Assembly: GCA_050288625.1 (NCBI GenBank)
Contig: JBNKEE010000032.1
Location: 60,379-124,378, forward strand
Length of the DNA: 64,000 nt
Source: JAAGZL01 sp050288625
GTDB taxonomy: Bacteria > Pseudomonadota > Gammaproteobacteria > Chromatiales > Chromatiaceae
Direction: 5' to 3'
The position numbers were made by a program, and so were the translations under genes. The notes under the pieces are model-generated. The model was not told the origin of the DNA. It was given only the letters and a program-made list of their open reading frames with translations, and did not search any database. This document shows, piece after piece, positions 60,207 through 64,000 of this stretch. How positions within the stretch are numbered: the first letter of the stretch is position 1; every line of letters begins with the position of its first letter.

Positions 60207-62801
60207 ATGAACGCAACGATGGAGACTAAAATCATATCCGATCGAAAGATCATGGAAGATGCCCTGTTCTTCGTTGCCCAACGAGGTTGGCAAGGAGGTG
60301 CTGATAGCTTCTTCAATTCCCTTGCGCGTTTCCTTGGCGAGACCTTCAATATGGATTATGTCCTCGTCGACAAAGTAGATGGAAATCTGGAATATGCTGA
60401 GACAGTTGCAATATATGCAAAAGGTGGGACTGCGCCAAATATGCGCTATGCCCTTAAAGGTACACCTTGCGAGAATGTAATAGGGAGACAGCTATGTGTA
60501 TATAAGCAGGGCATACAACAGCAATTTCCAGATGATGCCCTGTTAACTGAGATGAACGTGGCAGGATATATAGGCATCCCATTATGGGATTCTTCAGGAT
60601 TGCCTATAGGTCTGATCGCCATGTTAAGCGTTAAACCTCTTTCTGACTGTGAGCTGATTACTCAGGTTTTGCAAGTCGTGGCAACTCGTGCCGCCGCTGA
60701 GCTGGAACGAGAGCAGAGGGACCGTTTGCTGCGGGAGCATGAATATGAATTTCGCACCCTGGCGGAGAACCTGCCGGACAATATTGTTCGCTATGGCATG
60801 GACGGAAGGGCTGTTTACGTGAATCAAGTGCTGGAAAACACACTGGGTGTTAAAGCAAAAGATAGATTGGGTAAACGTGTACGTGAATTTCACAGTGACG
60901 AAAGCTTCGAAGTATATGCTCAAGCGGTTGATGTGGCGCTTTCCAATGGTGAGGATAGCGAGCTTGAGATAACGCTTAAAGTTGATGGCAGGGAGCCAAG
61001 GATTTTCCAGATGAGCGTGCTCGCAGAACGCGATGAAAATGGCACAGTTACAGGTGCTATGGCGATTGGACGCGATATCACAGAGCACAAATATGCTGAG
61101 CATAACTTGCGTGATTCAGAGGAGAAATTCTCTGCAGCATTTCATGCGTCGCCAAATCTTATCGCTATAACAAAAATGAGCGATGGATCTATCGTAGAAG
61201 TCAACGAGGGATACACGCAGATTCTTGGATATTCGCGTTCAGAATCTATAGGAAAGACCACAACTGACCTCTCGATTTGGGCAGACATGTCTGATCGTGA
61301 CATCTTTGTTGAAAGATTGGAAAAGTATGGGCATGTTTCAGATTTTGAGACAACACTACGTCGCAAGGATGGAGGGGTTGTAACGGTTATTGATTTTGCC
61401 AAGACAATTACCCTGCATGGTGAGGCGTATATCTTATCAGTGGCTCATGACATCACCGGGCGCAAGGAGGCGGAGCAGGAGATCGAGCGTCTTGCATTTC
61501 AGGATCCTTTAACCACGCTGCCAAATAGGAGATTGTTGCTGGATCGGCTGCATCAGGCACTTGTAGCCGGAGGACGCAGTAAACACCGAGGTGCATTACT
61601 CTTCATCGATCTTGATAACTTCAAGGTGCTTAACGATACCCTGGGTCATGATGCGGGTGATCAGTTGTTGATTGAGGTGGCAAGACGCCTTATTACATGC
61701 GTGCGTGAAGGCGACACAGTATCTCGCATTGGCGGAGACGAGTTTATGCTGATGTTAAGTGATCTGGGGGATAATGATTTAGAAGCTGTAAGACAGATTA
61801 AAGCCGTGGGCGAGAAGATAATGTACACTCTTAACCATCCATACACGATCGCCGGACAGGAGCATCACAGTACCCCAAGCGTAGGTGTGGCCTTGTTCTC
61901 TGGTGGTGAAGGTTCTGTGGATGAGCTTATGAAACAGGCTGACATTGCCATGTATCAGGCCAAGTCCGGGGGGCGCAATACCCTACGTTTTTTCGACCCT
62001 GAAATGCAGGCAGCACTGGCGGAACGTGCTGCAATGGAAACGGCTCTACGGCGAGCTATCGAGGATCGTCAATTTACTTTTGTTTATCAACCACAGGTGG
62101 ATAGTGATTGTGGTATCGTCGGCGCGGAGGCACTGATTCGGTGGTGTCATCCCGAGCAAGGGATCATCCTTCCTGGTCAGTTTATCCCGCTCGCCGAGGA
62201 GACCGGACTAATTCAACTCATAGGCAGTTGGGTGTTGAAAACAGCATGCCATCAGCTCAAGGTCTGGGCAAATGATCAGCGTACAAGCGAGTTGGGATTG
62301 GCGATAAACGTAAGCGCACACCAATTCCGGCAGGCTGGATTTGCCGACCAGGTACGGGAAGCTCTGGAGGAATCAGGTGCCCCTGGTGCGCGTCTAAAAA
62401 TTGAATTGACCGAAAGTCTACTCCTGGACGATATTGAAAATGCGATAGAGAAGATGCGTACTATCAGGCAGCTAGGCGTGGGTTTTACCCTGGATGATTT
62501 TGGTACTGGCTATTCTTCCTTGTCCTATCTGACGAGATTGCCGCTGAATCAGCTTAAGATTGATCGAACTTTTATTCAGAATTTGCCGTATAATAAAAAT
62601 GATGCTGTGATTGCCCAAACCATCGTCAATATGGCAAGAAGTTTGAATCAGAGTGTGATCGCCGAGGGGGTGGAGACCGAAGAACAGAGGCAATTTCTTG
62701 AGCAGCTTGGCTGTACGACCTTTCAGGGTTACTTATTCAGCCGTCCTGTTAAGCTGGAAGAGTTCGAATTGTTACTTGATGGGGCACTACCACCGGTTTA
62801 G
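60207..62801 (+). CDS. GAF-PAS-PAS-GGDEF-EAL cyclic di-GMP protein
   Basis: The 864-residue protein has a GAF domain (about 15-165), two PAS domains (about 175-295 and 300-420), a GGDEF domain with RIGGDEFMLML, and an EAL domain with GAEALIRW and LDDFGTGYSSLSYL. Both catalytic signatures look intact, so it may make and break cyclic di-GMP. No membrane span is seen, so sensing is cytoplasmic. ATG 60207 follows a perfect ribosome site (GGAGGTGAT, 60190-60198). Confidence 0.95.
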   Translation: MNATMETKIISDRKIMEDALFFVAQRGWQGGADSFFNSLARFLGETFNMDYVLVDKVDGNLEYAETVAIYAKGGTAPNMRYALKGTPCENVIGRQLCVYKQGIQQQFPDDALLTEMNVAGYIGIPLWDSSGLPIGLIAMLSVKPLSDCELITQVLQVVATRAAAELEREQRDRLLREHEYEFRTLAENLPDNIVRYGMDGRAVYVNQVLENTLGVKAKDRLGKRVREFHSDESFEVYAQAVDVALSNGEDSELEITLKVDGREPRIFQMSVLAERDENGTVTGAMAIGRDITEHKYAEHNLRDSEEKFSAAFHASPNLIAITKMSDGSIVEVNEGYTQILGYSRSESIGKTTTDLSIWADMSDRDIFVERLEKYGHVSDFETTLRRKDGGVVTVIDFAKTITLHGEAYILSVAHDITGRKEAEQEIERLAFQDPLTTLPNRRLLLDRLHQALVAGGRSKHRGALLFIDLDNFKVLNDTLGHDAGDQLLIEVARRLITCVREGDTVSRIGGDEFMLMLSDLGDNDLEAVRQIKAVGEKIMYTLNHPYTIAGQEHHSTPSVGVALFSGGEGSVDELMKQADIAMYQAKSGGRNTLRFFDPEMQAALAERAAMETALRRAIEDRQFTFVYQPQVDSDCGIVGAEALIRWCHPEQGIILPGQFIPLAEETGLIQLIGSWVLKTACHQLKVWANDQRTSELGLAINVSAHQFRQAGFADQVREALEESGAPGARLKIELTESLLLDDIENAIEKMRTIRQLGVGFTLDDFGTGYSSLSYLTRLPLNQLKIDRTFIQNLPYNKNDAVIAQTIVNMARSLNQSVIAEGVETEEQRQFLEQLGCTTFQGYLFSRPVKLEEFELLLDGALPPV

Positions 62802-62852
62802 AGTTGACAATGAAGGCTAAAGTAATCAGAATTCGCCCTCCAAAAGAAATAA

Positions 62853-62929
62853 GCGCCCGTAGCTCAGCTGGATAGAGTACCTGGCTACGAACCAGGTGGT
62901 CGGAGGTTCGAATCCTTCCGGGCGCGCCA
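62853..62929 (+). tRNA. tRNA-Arg (ACG)
   Basis: This 77-nt tRNA has acceptor GCGCCCG / CGGGCGC, D arm agctcagctggatagagt, anticodon loop ctACGaa (anticodon 62887-62889), T arm cggaggttcgaatccttccg and encoded CCA. A34 is normally changed to inosine, so it reads CGU, CGC and CGA. Confidence 0.97.
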
Positions 62930-62936
62930 TATATAC

Positions 62937-62965
62937 AAAAGGCCCCCACAGAATGGGGGCCTTTT
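62937..62965. terminator. tRNA-Arg terminator
   Basis: aaaaggccccc (62937-62947) and gggggcctttt (62955-62965) form an 11-bp stem with a 7-base loop. The stem resembles the one at 59421-59459 (aaaaggcccc). Confidence 0.9.
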
Positions 62966-62984
62966 CGTTTATTGTGCCCGTGTT

Positions 62985-63098
62985 GAATTCGAACTTCCGA
63001 CATCAAAAGGGTTGGTTCGACGAGGACCAAAGGTCCGAAGAACGCCGCTTGCGGCGGCCCCAAAGGGGTGAGGGCCATAGGCCCGAGTAATCCTTCCG
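62985..63098. repeat. tRNA-linked repeat 3 with four mini-hairpins
   Basis: The segment starts gaattcgaac (62985-62994), has atcaaaag, then ggttcga (63014-63020), and ends taatccttccg (63088-63098), which repeats part of the tRNA-Arg 3' half. Between the halves are four consecutive hairpins: ggacc-aaa-ggtcc (63024-63036), cgccgc-tt-gcggcg (63043-63056), cccc-aaa-gggg (63058-63068) and gggcc-ata-ggccc (63072-63084). Confidence 0.85.
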
Positions 63099-63220
63099 TT
63101 GACTGTCTATAATCAATATAGAATCAATCTAAAATATAAGTTTTTTGCGCAGCCATATAAAAACCTAGCTTAACGCAGTTTGCCATGGAAGGTGGTGTTG
63201 CCGGGAGAGTTTAGATCGCA

Positions 63221-64000
63221 ATGTATATTCCGTTCACATCAGCCGCGAATCTAGTTGACAGGCTATGTGCCGAACAAACCGAAGATACCCTTTGGCTGCT
63301 GTGCATCTCGGATCAGCACCTAGACGAATTAGCTTCCTTTTTTGCCGCAGCCAAAGATCAAGGTCTACGCCTTTGCGGCGGTATCTTTCCTGGTCTTATC
63401 GACGCAACCCAGCGCCGGGATGATGGGGTCATTGCCATACCTCTAGACGGCAAAGCGCAATTGGTTACAGGGAATCTGGATCAGGATAGGGTGAAATGGG
63501 TTACTCCCTTGCCGACTTTGCCACCTGATGAGATCCACAGTGCGCTCCTATTTATGGACAGCCATTCGCCCGGGGTCACAGGCTTTATGGAGGCGATCTA
63601 TGATCAATACGGAACAACCATCCACTATGCGGGTGCGGGCGCAGGCTTCGGGGATCTGCGCCACGCACCCTGCATCTTTTCTGAATCCGGCTTTATTAAA
63701 CATGGCGGCTTGCTGATACTGCTTCCGCAGTCTGCCACGGTAAATGTACGCCATGGCTGGAAACGGGTGGCCGGACCGTTTATCGCCACCCGAACCAGCG
63801 GCAAGATCATTCAGGAACTTAACTGGGAGGCCGCCGGGAGTTTTTACCGCAGAGAGGTCGAGGCTCTCGCCCCGGAACTAAAGGGCAAACCGGTTTTTCC
63901 TGACCTGGCATCCCGCTTTCCGCTCAGCATCGGCAAGCAGGCGGCCGAAGATGTGGTGCGTGATCCGTTCGCAATCAACGCTGCCGATGAAATCGTGTTT
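63221..64000 (+). CDS. FIST-domain signal protein (cut by window edge)
   Basis: ATG 63221 opens a frame that is uninterrupted to base 64000 (260 codons). MYIPFTSAANLVDRLCAEQ, then RLCGGIFPGLI, LLFMDSHSPGVTGFMEAIYDQYG, YAGAGAGFGDLRHAPCIF and GGLLILLPQ follow the FIST N domain pattern. FIST proteins are predicted sensors of small ligands, often amino acids, that work with histidine kinases or cyclic di-GMP enzymes. A GGDEF-EAL gene lies just upstream, beyond tRNA-Arg. Confidence 0.85.
   Translation, partial: MYIPFTSAANLVDRLCAEQTEDTLWLLCISDQHLDELASFFAAAKDQGLRLCGGIFPGLIDATQRRDDGVIAIPLDGKAQLVTGNLDQDRVKWVTPLPTLPPDEIHSALLFMDSHSPGVTGFMEAIYDQYGTTIHYAGAGAGFGDLRHAPCIFSESGFIKHGGLLILLPQSATVNVRHGWKRVAGPFIATRTSGKIIQELNWEAAGSFYRREVEALAPELKGKPVFPDLASRFPLSIGKQAAEDVVRDPFAINAADEIVF

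Noticed and set aside
62749..63090. Open frames over tRNA-Arg on both strands
   Set aside because: They read through the tRNA and hairpin repeat; no ribosome site or family match.

Overview
The window looks like chromosome of a gammaproteobacterium, most likely a lithotrophic, sulfur-oxidising or purple-sulfur-like member. This rests on gene content and order rather than on a search. The block pncC-thpR-recA-recX, alaS, lysC, csrA, tRNA-Ser is a typical gammaproteobacterial arrangement. The hydrogenase operon has the split order small subunit - Isp1 - Isp2 - large subunit that is known from Thiocapsa and other sulfur bacteria. No plasmid or phage backbone is visible.

Layout. 1-5100 is an AT-rich accessory segment. 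It holds two unrecognised membrane proteins around a 1066-residue SF2 helicase that ends in a nuclease-like domain, a plausible defence locus. 5150-7560 holds selO between several non-coding repeats, followed by a brnT/brnA toxin-antitoxin pair with a readable promoter and operator (7530-8085). 8190-13550 carries scattered metabolic and regulatory genes: PhzF, a MerR regulator with a duplicated effector domain nearby, a quinone-reductase-like enzyme and a thioesterase. 13560-16380 is a cluster of small exported metal-type proteins (cytochrome c lipoprotein, DUF411, DUF4399, a Met/Gln-repeat protein, a His/Cys-rich protein). 16538-19740 is an alcohol dehydrogenase / aldo-keto reductase pair divergent from an AraC regulator. 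20534-23163 is an operon with an ECF sigma factor, two carboxymuconolactone-decarboxylase-family proteins and a membrane methyltransferase.

23269-29486 encodes an Isp-type [NiFe] hydrogenase with its protease and a HupH-like chaperone on the minus strand. 30498-37538 encodes hupK and a complete hypABCDEF set on the plus strand. Together they can make, insert metal into, process and membrane-connect one uptake-type hydrogenase. The small subunit has the ordinary proximal-cluster motif (CTGC), not the extra-cysteine form of oxygen-tolerant enzymes.

38559-59033 is mainly housekeeping: ogt, xerD, yajQ, a DsbA-like protein, mutS, pncC, thpR, recA, recX, alaS, lysC and csrA. It includes two paralogous PP2C phosphatase/FHA pairs (43427-44894 and 54363-52695) and one inserted acyltransferase. 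59177-63100 holds tRNA-Ser(GCU) and tRNA-Arg(ACG). Each is followed by a terminator and then by a repeat that contains a split copy of the tRNA 3' half around GC-rich hairpins. Between them lies a GAF-PAS-PAS-GGDEF-EAL protein. The window ends inside a FIST-domain gene.

Best leads for something undescribed: the tRNA-linked hairpin repeats, the helicase-nuclease locus, the paired PP2C/FHA modules, the free-standing copy of a MerR effector domain, and a compact cluster of DnaA-box-like sites at 39937-39971.
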